DNA from: Deltaproteobacteria bacterium
GTDB lineage: Bacteria > Myxococcota_A > Polyangia > GCA-2747355 > JADLHG01
Reading direction: 5' to 3'
Assembly (NCBI GenBank): GCA_020848905.1
Contig: JADLHG010000042.1
Coordinates: forward strand, 1-64,000
Length of the DNA: 64,000 nt
In this document: one piece after another, positions 1-8,335 of the stretch
Numbering within the stretch: position 1 is the first letter of the stretch
Layout: the number at the start of each line of letters is the position of its first letter
The notes under the pieces: model-generated
What the model was told of the DNA's origin: nothing
The model's database searches: none
What the model saw: the letters and a program-made list of their open reading frames with translations, nothing else
Program-made: the position numbers and the translations under genes

Positions 1-128
1 ACACCGCGAACGCGATCGGTAACCTGGACTGTGACGCCGACCGCTCGACCTACCAGCTCCTCGGTAGCGTGGACGCCGAGTTCGGCGTGAACGCCAAGGG
101 CCCGATCGTCTCGAACGAGATCGAGTAG
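1..128 (+). CDS. Type IV pilin, C-terminal fragment
   Basis: Only the last 41 codons of this gene are in the window; the reading frame enters at base 3 and ends at a TAG at 126-128. The fragment contains AIGNLDCDAD, STYQLLGSVDAEFGV and a short polar end, NEIE. That layout resembles the C-terminal end of type IV pilins (PilA) of Deltaproteobacteria and Myxococcota, where a similar AIGNLD...STF/YQ..G pattern is common. If correct, it is the major or a minor pilin of a type IV pilus, processed by a prepilin peptidase and assembled at the inner membrane. The diagnostic N-terminal prepilin signal lies outside the window, so the identification rests on the tail only. Confidence 0.6.
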   Translation, partial: TANAIGNLDCDADRSTYQLLGSVDAEFGVNAKGPIVSNEIE

Positions 129-137
129 CCTCCACCT

Positions 138-152
138 CGGGGTTGTTCCCCG
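138..152 (+). terminator. Short hairpin after the pilin gene
   Basis: CGGGG (138-142), loop TTGTT, CCCCG (148-152) starts ten bases past the pilin stop and is followed by a pyrimidine run containing TTT. The stem is only five pairs and the T-tract is broken by C, so it is a weak intrinsic-terminator candidate. Confidence 0.3.
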
Positions 153-209
153 CTTTCCCCCGCCTCTGTCGTTCCTCTCCTTCCCCCACGGCATGATATC
201 TTGCCGCTG

Positions 210-1097
210 ATGCACGTCCTCTCACCTCGGCTTCGAGCCGCCCTGGCGGGCACCATCGCGCTCACCGCCGTGCCCCTCCTGGGCCTCACCGAGCAGGAAC
301 TGCTGACGCGCCGCCTGAGTGGTCTCTCGCGCGCCGGAGAGGCGTACTACCTGCCTCCGCCCGGGCTGCTTCGCGCCCTCTCGTTCGGCTACAACGAGGT
401 GGCCGCGGATCTGGTCTGGGTGCGCAGCATCGCCTACTTCGCCGACCACCTGGTGACCGACCGCGACCTCCGGCACCTGCAGCGCTACCTGGACACCGTG
501 CTGGCCCTCGACGACCGTTTCAAGGAGGTCTACCGCTACGGCTCGTCGATGCTCATGAGCCGCGGCGAGCGCCAGACCAACGAGGACGTCTGGGCCGCCA
601 TCTCGCTCCTCAAGCGGGCGAACGCGCTCTACCCCGGCGACTATCGTTTTGCGATGCACCTCGGCGCCTACTACATGTCGGATCTCCGGACCCGCTCCAA
701 AGAGCAGCGCGCCGCGTGGCGACGCGAGGGGGCCGACTGGGTCCGGCGGGCGGCCCTCATCGGCGCCGATATCCCGTGGCTGCCGTCGCTGGCAGCCAAG
801 ATCTACAGCGAGCAAGGGCAACGGGAGCTCGCCATCCGGCACCTGCAGGAGATCTACCTGAACAGCCAGGATCCCGAGATGAAGGCTCAGATCGCCGCCA
901 AGCTGCGGGGCCTTCAGGCGGCTCACCTGGCCGAGGAGTTGCGGACGCAGGCGGAGCGCTTCGAGCGCGCCCACCGCGAAAGCGGCCTCGGGTTCGTGCC
1001 GCCCGACCTCTTCGCGCTGCTCGAGCTACCGCCGCTCCTGCCCTTCTCGCTGCGGCCGGCCTCCGAGCCGCCCGCGTCCGCTCCGGCGGCACGGTAA
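210..1097 (+). CDS. TPR-like protein with N-terminal signal/anchor
   Basis: A 295-residue protein if read from the ATG at 210; a TTG at 201 in the same frame is a less likely start. Residues about 5-28 form a hydrophobic segment after a few positive residues, so the protein is probably exported or anchored in the inner membrane. The rest is helical and TPR-like: paired helices around 75-100, 110-150 and 180-230 with alternating Ala/Leu/Tyr spacing. It contains AADLVWVRSIAYFA near residue 65, a conserved-looking patch. The last 30 residues are rich in Pro/Ala/Ser. Its position just behind a pilin gene on the same strand suggests, but does not prove, a link with pili. I do not recognise a named family. 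Confidence 0.6.
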   Translation: MHVLSPRLRAALAGTIALTAVPLLGLTEQELLTRRLSGLSRAGEAYYLPPPGLLRALSFGYNEVAADLVWVRSIAYFADHLVTDRDLRHLQRYLDTVLALDDRFKEVYRYGSSMLMSRGERQTNEDVWAAISLLKRANALYPGDYRFAMHLGAYYMSDLRTRSKEQRAAWRREGADWVRRAALIGADIPWLPSLAAKIYSEQGQRELAIRHLQEIYLNSQDPEMKAQIAAKLRGLQAAHLAEELRTQAERFERAHRESGLGFVPPDLFALLELPPLLPFSLRPASEPPASAPAAR

Positions 1098-1138
1098 GGC
1101 GTCTTCTCCGAGGGAAGGGCAGCCGCGCGGGCGAGAGC

Positions 1139-2125
1139 TCAGGGGGCGGTGGGAGAGTCGCGCAACGGCGTGGCGTGTACGAGGTCGAAGAAGCGCCGCC
1201 AGCGCACGCCGTTGGGCTGGCCGCTCGACCACCAGATGATGAGCGCCTTCCCCTTGATGTGGCTCCCCGGGACGAACCCCCATACGCGGCTGTCGTGGCT
1301 GTTGTCGCGGTTGTCGCCCATCACGAACACGTGGTCCTCGGGGACCTTGGTCGGCTTCATCTCCGACGGGAAGCCGCCAGTGTCCTGGATCACCCGGTAG
1401 CGCTGGGCGTCCTGCTCCTCGTCGAACGCGGCGCACTGGCGCACCTCGTAGTGGTCGGAGCCTTCTTCGGAGTCCGGGTAGCTGCAGGGGGCCTTGACCC
1501 CGACGCGCTGGATCGGCTTCTCGTTCACGTACACGTGGTTGTTCCGGACGGCGATCGTGTCCCCTCCGACCGCCACGATGCGCTTGATGAAGTCCTTGCT
1601 CTCGTCTTGCGGGAAGATGAAGACGATCACGTCCCCGCGATGGGGTTTGCGCGTGAAGAAGCGAAGGTTCGTCCAGGGGATGCGGATGCCGTAGGTGAAC
1701 TTGTTGACGAAGATGTGATCGCCGACCTTCAGGGTCGGGATCATCGAGCCGCTCGGGATCTTGAAGGCCTCCACGACGAACGCGCGCAAGAGCAGCGCGA
1801 CGAGCACCGCGACGCCGATGCTCTCCGCATACTCCCGCAGCGCGGACTTGCGGCCGAAGGCGAGGTGCTTGTCGAGGAGCTCGTCGAGGCGGTCGAGCCC
1901 CGCCCGGAGCTTGCCGTAGTGACCCTCTCGCCGGGCAGCGTCCACCTCGTCCGCGCCGCGCGCGACCTCGGCGGAGACCTCGGGCGTCAGGCGGCTCCCG
2001 TACTTGCGCAGCACGCGCCGGGTCTCCTTGACCAGCAGCCGCGCCTCGCGCACGGCGCGCCGCCGGCGGCTCCAGCGTGCGATCGGGTTGCCGGTCGGGT
2101 CGCGCCCCGCGGCTTCGTAGGCCAC
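1139..2125 (-). CDS. lepB: Signal peptidase I
   Basis: Type I signal peptidase, which removes signal peptides from exported pre-proteins at the outer face of the inner membrane. The 328-residue product has an unusually long cytosolic N-terminal region (about 100 residues, charged and helical) before a single membrane segment at about 101-118. Next comes the catalytic box IPSGSMIPTL, with Ser127 as nucleophile, and box D, FIKRIVAVGGD, with Lys181 as general base. A C-terminal GDNRDNSxDSR box is also present. The ATG at 2125 lies two bases after the lepA stop, so the two genes form the classical lepA-lepB operon with likely translational coupling. The N-terminal extension is the only unusual feature. 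Confidence 0.96.
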   Translation of the reverse strand: MAYEAAGRDPTGNPIARWSRRRRAVREARLLVKETRRVLRKYGSRLTPEVSAEVARGADEVDAARREGHYGKLRAGLDRLDELLDKHLAFGRKSALREYAESIGVAVLVALLLRAFVVEAFKIPSGSMIPTLKVGDHIFVNKFTYGIRIPWTNLRFFTRKPHRGDVIVFIFPQDESKDFIKRIVAVGGDTIAVRNNHVYVNEKPIQRVGVKAPCSYPDSEEGSDHYEVRQCAAFDEEQDAQRYRVIQDTGGFPSEMKPTKVPEDHVFVMGDNRDNSHDSRVWGFVPGSHIKGKALIIWWSSGQPNGVRWRRFFDLVHATPLRDSPTAP

Positions 2126-2127
2126 GA

Positions 2128-3933
2128 TTAGTCCTCACCCAGCTTGAGCACGGCCAGGAAGGCCTCCTGCGGGATCTCGACCCTGCCGAATTGCTTCATC
2201 CGCTTCTTGCCTTCCTTCTGTTTCTCGAGGAGCTTCCGCTTGCGGGAGATGTCGCCGCCGTAGCACTTGGCGGTGACGTTCTTCCGCAGCGCCTTGACCG
2301 TGGTCCGCGCGATGACCCGCGAGCCCACCGCCGCCTGGATCGCCACCTCGAACATCTGCTGCGGGATGAGCTCCTTCAGCTTCCGGCAGAGGTCCCTGCC
2401 CCGGTAGTACGAGGTGTCCCGGTGACAGATGATCGCCAGCGCGTCGAGCGGATCTCCGTTCACGAGGACGTCCAGGCGGATCAGGTCGTTCGGCTTGAAG
2501 TCCGATAGCTCGTAGTCGTACGAGGCGTAGCCGCGGCTGATGCTCTTCAAGCGATCGTGGAAGTCGTGAACCACCTCGGCGAGGGGCAGCTCGTACTGCA
2601 CGATCACGCGCGTCGCGCTCGGGTAGTTCATGCTGATCTGGGTGCCGCGCTTCTCCTCGCAGAGACCCAGAACCGCGCCGATGTGCTCGGGTGGGATGTG
2701 GATCGTGGCCTTGATGTACGGCTCCTCGACTCGGTCGAGTCGGCCCGCGTCCGGCAGGCGGGAGGGGTTGTCGATCTCGACCATCTTCCCGTCGATGGTG
2801 TAGCAGCGATACTTCACCGACGGAGCCGTCACCACGAGGTCCAGGTTGTATTCGCGCTCGAGGCGCTCCTGGACGATCTCCATGTGGAGCAGCCCGAGAA
2901 AGCCGCAGCGAAACCCGAACCCCAGAGCCACGGAGTTCTCCGGCTCGTAGGTGAAGGAGGCGTCGTTCAGGGCGAGCTTGCCGAGCGCGTCGCGCAGGGC
3001 GGGGTACTCTCCGGAGTCGGTGGGGTAGAGCCCGGCGAAGACGACGGGTTTGATCTCCTTGAAGCCCGGGAGCGGCGCGGCGCAGGGCCTGGCGTCGTGG
3101 GTCACCGTGTCGCCCACGCGCGCGTCGGCGATCTCTTTGACCCCGCCGACGATGATCCCCACCTCCCCCGCCTCGAGCGCGTCCACCTTCCGGTAGTGCG
3201 GCGTGAAGATCCCGAGCTCCTGGACGTCGAAGATCTTCCCCGTGGACCAGAGGCGGATCTTCTCGCCGGGGCGAATCACTCCCGACGTGACCCGGACGAG
3301 GGTCACGACCCCGCGGAAGGCGTCGTACCAGCTATCGAAGATGAGGGCGGCGAGCGGGGCGCTCCGATCGGCGTCGGGGGGGGGCATGCGGGCCACGATG
3401 GCCTCGAGCACGTCCCGGATCCCCTTCCCCTCCTTGGCGCTGATCGCTACGGCGTGGCTCGCGTCGAGGCCGATGATCTCCTGGATCTGCTCCTTGGCCG
3501 CCTCGGGGTCCGCGCTGGCCAGGTCCAGCTTGTTGAGCACCGGGACGACCTCCAGGTCGTTGTCGATCGCCAGGTACACGTTAGCCACGGTCTGGGCCTG
3601 CACCCCCTGCGTGGCGTCCACCACGAGGAGGGCCCCCTCGCACGCCGCAAGGCTGCGCGAGACCTCGTACTGGAAGTCCACGTGGCCGGGAGTGTCGATC
3701 AGGTTGAGCTGGTAGGTGTTGCCGTCGCTAGCCTTGTAGCTGAGGCGGACCGTCTGGGCCTTGATGGTGATCCCGCGCTCGCGCTCGAGGTCCATCTTGT
3801 CCAGGTACTGGTCCATGCGCTCCCGCTCGGACAACGCGCCGCAGGCGTCGAGCAGGCGGTCGGCAAGCGTGCTCTTGCCGTGGTCGATGTGGGCGATGAT
3901 CGAGAAGTTGCGGATGAGCTCGGGGGCTGGCAT
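2128..3933 (-). CDS. lepA: Elongation factor 4 (LepA), back-translocating GTPase
   Basis: A ribosome-associated translational GTPase of normal length (601 residues). The G domain shows the P-loop AHIDHGKS at 14-21, DTPGH at 80-84 and NKLD at 134-137. EF-G-like domains follow, then the LepA-specific C-terminal domain ending with [20 protein letters not shown], a Lys/Arg-rich signature specific to LepA. LepA binds stalled or mistranslocated ribosomes and influences translation initiation and elongation. The gene is first in an operon with lepB, and a good sigma-70 type promoter lies about 80 bases upstream. Confidence 0.98.
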   Translation of the reverse strand: MPAPELIRNFSIIAHIDHGKSTLADRLLDACGALSERERMDQYLDKMDLERERGITIKAQTVRLSYKASDGNTYQLNLIDTPGHVDFQYEVSRSLAACEGALLVVDATQGVQAQTVANVYLAIDNDLEVVPVLNKLDLASADPEAAKEQIQEIIGLDASHAVAISAKEGKGIRDVLEAIVARMPPPDADRSAPLAALIFDSWYDAFRGVVTLVRVTSGVIRPGEKIRLWSTGKIFDVQELGIFTPHYRKVDALEAGEVGIIVGGVKEIADARVGDTVTHDARPCAAPLPGFKEIKPVVFAGLYPTDSGEYPALRDALGKLALNDASFTYEPENSVALGFGFRCGFLGLLHMEIVQERLEREYNLDLVVTAPSVKYRCYTIDGKMVEIDNPSRLPDAGRLDRVEEPYIKATIHIPPEHIGAVLGLCEEKRGTQISMNYPSATRVIVQYELPLAEVVHDFHDRLKSISRGYASYDYELSDFKPNDLIRLDVLVNGDPLDALAIICHRDTSYYRGRDLCRKLKELIPQQMFEVAIQAAVGSRVIARTTVKALRKNVTAKCYGGDISRKRKLLEKQKEGKKRMKQFGRVEIPQEAFLAVLKLGED

Positions 3934-4014
3934 GGGGCGTGACGGACGAAACGACGTAGGTCCTCAGGGCGTACGGGGCGGCGGGAAGCGGCGCCCGTTG
4001 TCGATCGCGCGCAT

Positions 4015-4043
4015 ACCATAGATGCGGCTGCACGCGTTGTCAA
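4015..4043 (-). promoter_or_regulatory. Sigma-70 type promoter for lepA-lepB
   Basis: On the minus strand there is a perfect -35 box TTGACA (4038-4043), a 17-base spacer and a -10 box TATGGT (4015-4020), about 80 bases before the lepA ATG. Consensus -35 and ideal spacing in GC-rich sequence make this one of the better promoter calls in the window. Confidence 0.6.
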
Positions 4044-4052
4044 TCCGGGGAC

Positions 4053-4081
4053 TTGCATTGCGAGGGGGCATCGAGTAGCGT
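4053..4081 (+). promoter_or_regulatory. Possible promoter for the EF-hand-repeat lipoprotein
   Basis: TTGCAT (4053-4058), a 17-base spacer and TAGCGT (4076-4081) lie 60 bases before the ATG at 4142. It is divergent from, and immediately next to, the lepA promoter. Both boxes match only partly. Confidence 0.33.
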
Positions 4082-4141
4082 GTGGTGTTCACGCGGTCTG
4101 CTGTCGACTTCGTCTGCCCGACCGGTCGGAGGAGAGAAGCC

Positions 4142-4816
4142 ATGCGAGCTGGAAGAACGGTTGTTGCGCTGCTGGGGTTCAGTCTGTTTGTGGGATGCAA
4201 CGGGCAGCAGACCGCGGGGCCTCGGACCGGGCCTACGGGCCCCGACGTGGCCGGCGAGGATAAGTCCCGCTGCGACCCGACGGGCAAGCGAGAGGTCAAG
4301 CTGGACCTGAACCGGGACGACAAGGCGGACGTCTGGAACCTCTACAGCTCGCACAGCGAAGGGGGTTCGAAGGTGGACGTCCTGACGTGCAAGGCGGTCG
4401 ACCTGAACTTCGACGGCCGGCGGGACCTCTGGAAGTACTTCGACGAGCGCGGCAACCTGACCATGGAGGAGATGGACCTCGACTTCGACGGGAAGGTGGA
4501 CATGGTGACCATTCGCCGCGGCGGAAAGATCGTGCGGCAGGAGATGGACACCAACTACGACGGCAAGCCGGACATCTGGAAGCACTTCGAAGAGGAAGCG
4601 CTCGCCCGAGTGGATCGCGACAGCAACCACGACGGGAAGGTGGACTACTGGGAGTACTACGAGGGCGGGAATCTGGACCGCATCGGCTATGACAAGGACG
4701 GTGACGGCAAAGTGGATGTCTGGGACCGCGCGCCGGCCCCCGCGGCTCCGGCCGCCGCCGAGGCGAAGCCCGAGACGAAGGAGGGGGCCGAGCAGCCCCC
4801 CGCCAAGAGCGAGTAG
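4142..4816 (+). CDS. Lipoprotein with EF-hand/dockerin-like calcium-binding repeats
   Basis: The chosen ATG at 4142 has a GGAGGAG-like ribosome site just upstream and gives a classical lipoprotein signal: MRAGRTVVALLGFSLFVGC, with the lipid-bearing Cys at 19. The mature 205 residues carry six calcium-loop-like units of the form DxNxDGxxDxW, for example DLNRDDKADVW, DLNFDGRRDLW, DTNYDGKPDIW and DKDGDGKVDVW. They recur about every 18-31 residues, and most are followed by a short beta-type stretch (YYEGGNLDRIGY). The last 35 residues are Ala/Pro/Glu-rich. The loops resemble EF-hand or thrombospondin type 3 calcium sites, so a calcium-stabilised outer-membrane or periplasmic lipoprotein is inferred; no partner is known. 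Confidence 0.75.
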   Translation: MRAGRTVVALLGFSLFVGCNGQQTAGPRTGPTGPDVAGEDKSRCDPTGKREVKLDLNRDDKADVWNLYSSHSEGGSKVDVLTCKAVDLNFDGRRDLWKYFDERGNLTMEEMDLDFDGKVDMVTIRRGGKIVRQEMDTNYDGKPDIWKHFEEEALARVDRDSNHDGKVDYWEYYEGGNLDRIGYDKDGDGKVDVWDRAPAPAAPAAAEAKPETKEGAEQPPAKSE

Positions 4817-4905
4817 CCGCTCCGCTCTGCCCGACCGACTCCCCGCCTGGCGCCTCGCCCCCCTCACGCTACCGAACGCAACGCGAGCCTCGCGGGACGC
4901 GCGCC

Positions 4906-5226
4906 CTACGGAGGCATGCCGATGGAACCCCTCTCTTGCTCCCGCACGGAGCGGTTCACGTGCAGGATCTTGTCCCGCGGACAGCCGTAGTCGAGGAGCC
5001 ATTGCATGCGGGCCTGCGACGGCTCGGCGGCGTAGAGCTCGGCCGCCTTCACGTCGCAGTCGGGGTCGTCGGGACAGATGCGACGGGAGACGTCGTGGCG
5101 GCAGGCAGCGAAGCGCAGCTGGTCCGGTCGGTTGAGCGTCTGGAACTTCCCCTGTTGCGCCGCGCAGCCGGCCAGCAGCGCTCCCAGCCCCAGCGCGAGC
5201 GTTCGAAGCATCCCTTTCGATCGCAT
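4906..5226 (-). CDS. Small lipoprotein of unknown function
   Basis: A 106-residue lipoprotein: MRSKGMLRTLALGLGALLAG then Cys21, a standard lipobox. The ATG at 5226 is preceded by a very strong GGAGGAGGGAGG ribosome site, which excludes the in-frame ATG further upstream. The mature part has five further cysteines in a charged helical region (CRHDVSRRICPDDPDCD, then YGCPRDK), suggesting disulfide bonds or metal binding. It follows ybeY by 41 bases on the same strand and may be the last gene of that operon. No family recognised. Confidence 0.72.
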   Translation of the reverse strand: MRSKGMLRTLALGLGALLAGCAAQQGKFQTLNRPDQLRFAACRHDVSRRICPDDPDCDVKAAELYAAEPSQARMQWLLDYGCPRDKILHVNRSVREQERGSIGMPP

Positions 5227-5267
5227 CCTCCCTCCTCCTTTGTCCATCCACGCGTCCGCGTCAGGCG

Positions 5268-5756
5268 TCACTGGGGTCGCGGCTTCACTCCGATCGCCTC
5301 GCAGAGGCGCGCCTCCTCGAGCCACATCCGGCGGGCCTCGGCCTTCCCGGCCTCGTGGTCGAGCCCGCGCAGGTGACAGAACCCGTGCACCAGCAGCCGA
5401 AGGAGTTCCCCCCCGGCATCTCCGGGCCGGGCCTGTCGCAGGGTCTGTGGGACCGAGACGATCACGTCCCCGAGCTGCGGCTCTCCTTCGTCGTCCGCGT
5501 GCCCCTCGGAGGACGTCGCGAGAGGGAACGAGAGCACGTCGGTCGTGCAATCCCTACCCCGGTAACGGGCGTTCAGGGCGCGCACGAACGCGTCGTCCGC
5601 AAGAAGGATGGACCACTCGCCGCTAGTTGATCCCGAGGCGGCGAATATCTGCGCTGCCCGGCGCTTGATCGTCGTACGATCCGTCGGACTCAGTAGTTTC
5701 CGAGCCTCCCCCACCACCCGGAGGCTCACCTTCCTGCGCGTCGTTCTTCGTTTCAC
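5268..5756 (-). CDS. ybeY: Endoribonuclease YbeY (rRNA maturation factor)
   Basis: A metal-dependent single-strand RNase for 16S rRNA 3'-end maturation and ribosome quality control. The signature HGFCHLRGLDH has the three zinc ligands His124, His128 and His134, and is preceded by the family motif TTDVLSFP. From the GTG at 5756 the product is 162 residues, near the family size of about 150-160. In-frame GTG codons at 5729, 5717 and 5714 are alternatives. With any of these starts the gene overlaps the end of the upstream 7TM-HD gene in another frame by roughly 90-134 bases. A phoH-pgpH-ybeY order is typical and supports the call. Confidence 0.93.
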   Translation of the reverse strand: MKRRTTRRKVSLRVVGEARKLLSPTDRTTIKRRAAQIFAASGSTSGEWSILLADDAFVRALNARYRGRDCTTDVLSFPLATSSEGHADDEGEPQLGDVIVSVPQTLRQARPGDAGGELLRLLVHGFCHLRGLDHEAGKAEARRMWLEEARLCEAIGVKPRPQ

Positions 5757-8241
5757 CGCGTTCCGCCCGTTCGCTCTTGGCCGCCGTTCCCGCCCCCGCG
5801 GGGGCCTTGTCCTTCTTGTCCCGAGACTGCGCCGGCAGCGTGCCGCTCACGCGCTTGGTCTCCTCGCCCCGCCGATGGTGCGCGTCGTCGGCCTTCTCCC
5901 TCTGCCAGGGATAGGTGGGACGCTGGTGATAGATGCCCCGCAATACCTGGAGAAAGCTCTTCGCGATGGTGTGCAGGTCGCGCAGCGTCAGGTCGCAGTG
6001 GTCGAGCTGCCCGTCGGTGAACTTGGTGTTCGTGACCCGCTGCACGACACCCCGCAGGCGATCCTCGGTCGGTTCGGCGAGGCTGCGGGCCGCAGCTTCC
6101 ACCGCATCGGCCAGCATGATCACCCCGGCTTCCCGGCTCTGCGGCTTCGGTCCCGGATAGCGGTAGTCCTCTTCCTGGATCTCCTCGTCGGTTTCCTTCT
6201 GTTCCTGCGCCTTGCGGTGGAAGTACTCGATGAGGGTGGTGCCGTGGTGCTGCACCGCCGTGCTGATGACGATCTCGGGCACGCGGTGTTCGCGCAGCAT
6301 CTCGATCGTGTCGCGCACGTGGTTGCGGATGATGAGCGCGCTCATGGAGGGCTTGAGCCGCTGATGCGGGCTGTCGGCCGGGTTCTTGAAGTTCTCCCCG
6401 AAGTAGGCGGCGCTCTTCATCTTGCCCACGTCGTGGTAGTTGCACGCCACGCGCGCCAGCAGCCCGTTCGCACCGATCGCCTCGCAGGCGGCCTCGGAGA
6501 GGCTCCCCACCACCATGCTGTGGTGGTACGTCCCCGGCGCGCGCAGCATCAGCTCGCGCAGGAGCGGGTGGTTCAGGTTGGCGAGCTCGAGGAGCGTGAC
6601 ATCGGTGATGTAGCCGAAGAGCCATTCGAGAGCCGGCAGGAGCGCCAGCGCCGCGAAGCCGGCGAAGAGCCCCCCTCCGACGGCGAGTAGCATCGCATAA
6701 GCCACCTGCGCCGCGGCCGGCTGGGCCCCGGCCAGGGCCAGCGCGAGGGCCATCACGGCGCCCACGAGGCCCGAGGCGAGCCCTGCGCGTAGGAGCGCGC
6801 TACGGGACTGGATGCGCGCCACCGTGCCGGCGCCGATGAGGCCCGTCACCAGGTAATAGACGGTGAGGCCCAGGCTCCGTTCCAGCAGCAGCCCCGCGAG
6901 AGTGGCCAGGACGACGGTGAAGAGGGCCGCCGCCTCGGCGCCCACGAGCAGCCGCACCAGCATCGGGGCCGCAGCCAGCGGGACGAGGTAGGGGAAGAGC
7001 TGGAAGTCGCCGGCGCCGGGCTGGGCGCCGAGGATCATGGCGGCTCGGGCGAGCCCCAGGAAGGTCACCAGCAGGACTCCCATGGCCAGCAGGTCCCGCG
7101 GTTGCCAGAGGAAGCGCCGCATCTGCCGCACGGTGAAGCGCAGGACGACCAGCAGGAGGACCAGCACCAGGAGTCCGAGCGCGACCAGCGTGAGGTGCAT
7201 CCGGCTCACGCCGCGATAAGCCGACTCCATGACCCCGATGATGCGCAGGTGCTCGGCGGAGAGCGGATCCCCGTCGCGCACGATGATCTGCCCCTTGACG
7301 AAGCTGACGGCTCGCGCCGTGACGCCCTCGCGCGCCTCTTCGCGGCGGTGACTCGTCTCTTCGGGGTTCGGCGTCAGGTTCGGCACGAGCAGGCTCTCGA
7401 CGAGCGCGACGACGGCTCGACGCACGGGGGGCGAGAGCTTGGCCCCATGGATGTTCGCCTGCTGCCGGACCTGCTCGCGCAGTTGCTGGAGGTCGCGCAG
7501 CCGGTTGAATGTGGCGAGGCGCTCCTCGCCGCGGCTACTGCTGCGCCCGCCTACGAGGTGGCGAATGACGACCGGCGGCTGAAACGGGGCCAGTACGCCG
7601 CGATTCGCCACCACGAGCTGGTCCATGGCCGTGCTGGCCAGCACCACCAGGGTGGCCCGAACCTCGGCCGAGAAGTTGGAGCGGCGCAGGAGCTCGTAAG
7701 TCTCGGGGGAGACGCTCGTGTGCAGCGCGGCGGCGAAGCGCTTCGCGACGTCGCGTTCGTCGTCGAGGCGGGCCGTTCGTCCGGCCGGACCGGCGGCTCT
7801 GCGCCCCTCGCTCGTTCCTTCGCGGGCTGGGTCTGCGGTCGAACCGGCGTCGGTTCCCTCGGCAGCGGTCACCGCCTCGAAGGCCCGGTTGATGCGCGAC
7901 AGAAGGATCGCCCCCATGTCCGCTTCGTGGTCGAAGACGGTCAGGACCCGAGCCGCCGCCTCCGCGCGCTTCCGTTCGAGCTGCGCGGCGCTCGGGTAGT
8001 AGTCGAAGTCGCGCGTGGCCTTGAGGTTCGTCTCCGCGCGGGCCCCGACCGAGAGCTTGTGTCCCACCGAGGGCGGCTCGTTCGAGAGGGGCGCCAGGAG
8101 CAGGACGATCCCGACCACCACGAGCCCGACGACCACGACCTGGACGGGACGCCGGCGCAACGCGGCGTCCAGCCACCCCATGAGGCGCCCCGGATCTGCC
8201 CTGACCCTCAGCTTGTTCGCTTCCGGTTGGCCTGAGGCCAT
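5623..8241 (-). CDS. 7TM-HD family cyclic-di-AMP phosphodiesterase (PgpH-like)
   Basis: An inner-membrane protein of 872 residues. One membrane segment near 33-52 is followed by a large extracytoplasmic region (about 55-370, 7TMR-HDED type). A bundle of about seven membrane segments follows (about 375-580), then a cytosolic HD domain with NYHDVGKMK (His603-Asp604) and a second HHGTTL motif. This architecture is that of Listeria PgpH, which hydrolyses cyclic di-AMP; the substrate here is inferred from the family. The last 90 residues are a low-complexity charged tail rich in Gly/Glu/Asp. The ATG at 8241 has GGAGAG five bases upstream. The gene lies between an HD-GYP gene and ybeY, overlapping the latter. 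Confidence 0.9.
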   Translation of the reverse strand: MASGQPEANKLRVRADPGRLMGWLDAALRRRPVQVVVVGLVVVGIVLLLAPLSNEPPSVGHKLSVGARAETNLKATRDFDYYPSAAQLERKRAEAAARVLTVFDHEADMGAILLSRINRAFEAVTAAEGTDAGSTADPAREGTSEGRRAAGPAGRTARLDDERDVAKRFAAALHTSVSPETYELLRRSNFSAEVRATLVVLASTAMDQLVVANRGVLAPFQPPVVIRHLVGGRSSSRGEERLATFNRLRDLQQLREQVRQQANIHGAKLSPPVRRAVVALVESLLVPNLTPNPEETSHRREEAREGVTARAVSFVKGQIIVRDGDPLSAEHLRIIGVMESAYRGVSRMHLTLVALGLLVLVLLLVVLRFTVRQMRRFLWQPRDLLAMGVLLVTFLGLARAAMILGAQPGAGDFQLFPYLVPLAAAPMLVRLLVGAEAAALFTVVLATLAGLLLERSLGLTVYYLVTGLIGAGTVARIQSRSALLRAGLASGLVGAVMALALALAGAQPAAAQVAYAMLLAVGGGLFAGFAALALLPALEWLFGYITDVTLLELANLNHPLLRELMLRAPGTYHHSMVVGSLSEAACEAIGANGLLARVACNYHDVGKMKSAAYFGENFKNPADSPHQRLKPSMSALIIRNHVRDTIEMLREHRVPEIVISTAVQHHGTTLIEYFHRKAQEQKETDEEIQEEDYRYPGPKPQSREAGVIMLADAVEAAARSLAEPTEDRLRGVVQRVTNTKFTDGQLDHCDLTLRDLHTIAKSFLQVLRGIYHQRPTYPWQREKADDAHHRRGEETKRVSGTLPAQSRDKKDKAPAGAGTAAKSERAERGETKNDAQEGEPPGGGGGSETTESDGSYDDQAPGSADIRRLGIN

Positions 8242-8252
8242 CGGTGCTCTCC

Positions 8253-8291
8253 AGGGGCCTGATAGCCCCTCTGGGTCGTTTCAGACGACCC
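8253..8291 (-). promoter_or_regulatory. Two tandem hairpins in the leader of the 7TM-HD gene
   Basis: GGGTCGT (8273-8279), loop of 5, ACGACCC (8285-8291) is a perfect 7-pair stem. Next to it, AGGGGC (8253-8258), loop of 6, GCCCCT (8265-8270) is a perfect 6-pair stem. On the minus-strand transcript the second hairpin ends just before the GGAGAG ribosome site. No T-run follows, so an attenuator-type terminator is not evident; translational control or RNA stability is possible. Confidence 0.4.
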
Positions 8292-8335
8292 GAGACAGCG
8301 TCGCACGCCGCCACCCGCTCCCCTACTGTGGTGAA

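Noticed and set aside
2557-3942. Long open frame opposite lepA on the plus strand (461 codons)
   Set aside because: It is fully antisense to a certain gene; in GC-rich DNA the opposite strand of a coding region often stays open. The product is His/Val/Asp-rich without any motif.
8242-8335. Known cyclic-di-AMP or cyclic-di-GMP riboswitch before the pgpH-like gene
   Set aside because: Conserved cores of the ydaO and GEMM riboswitches are not visible; only two simple hairpins are present.
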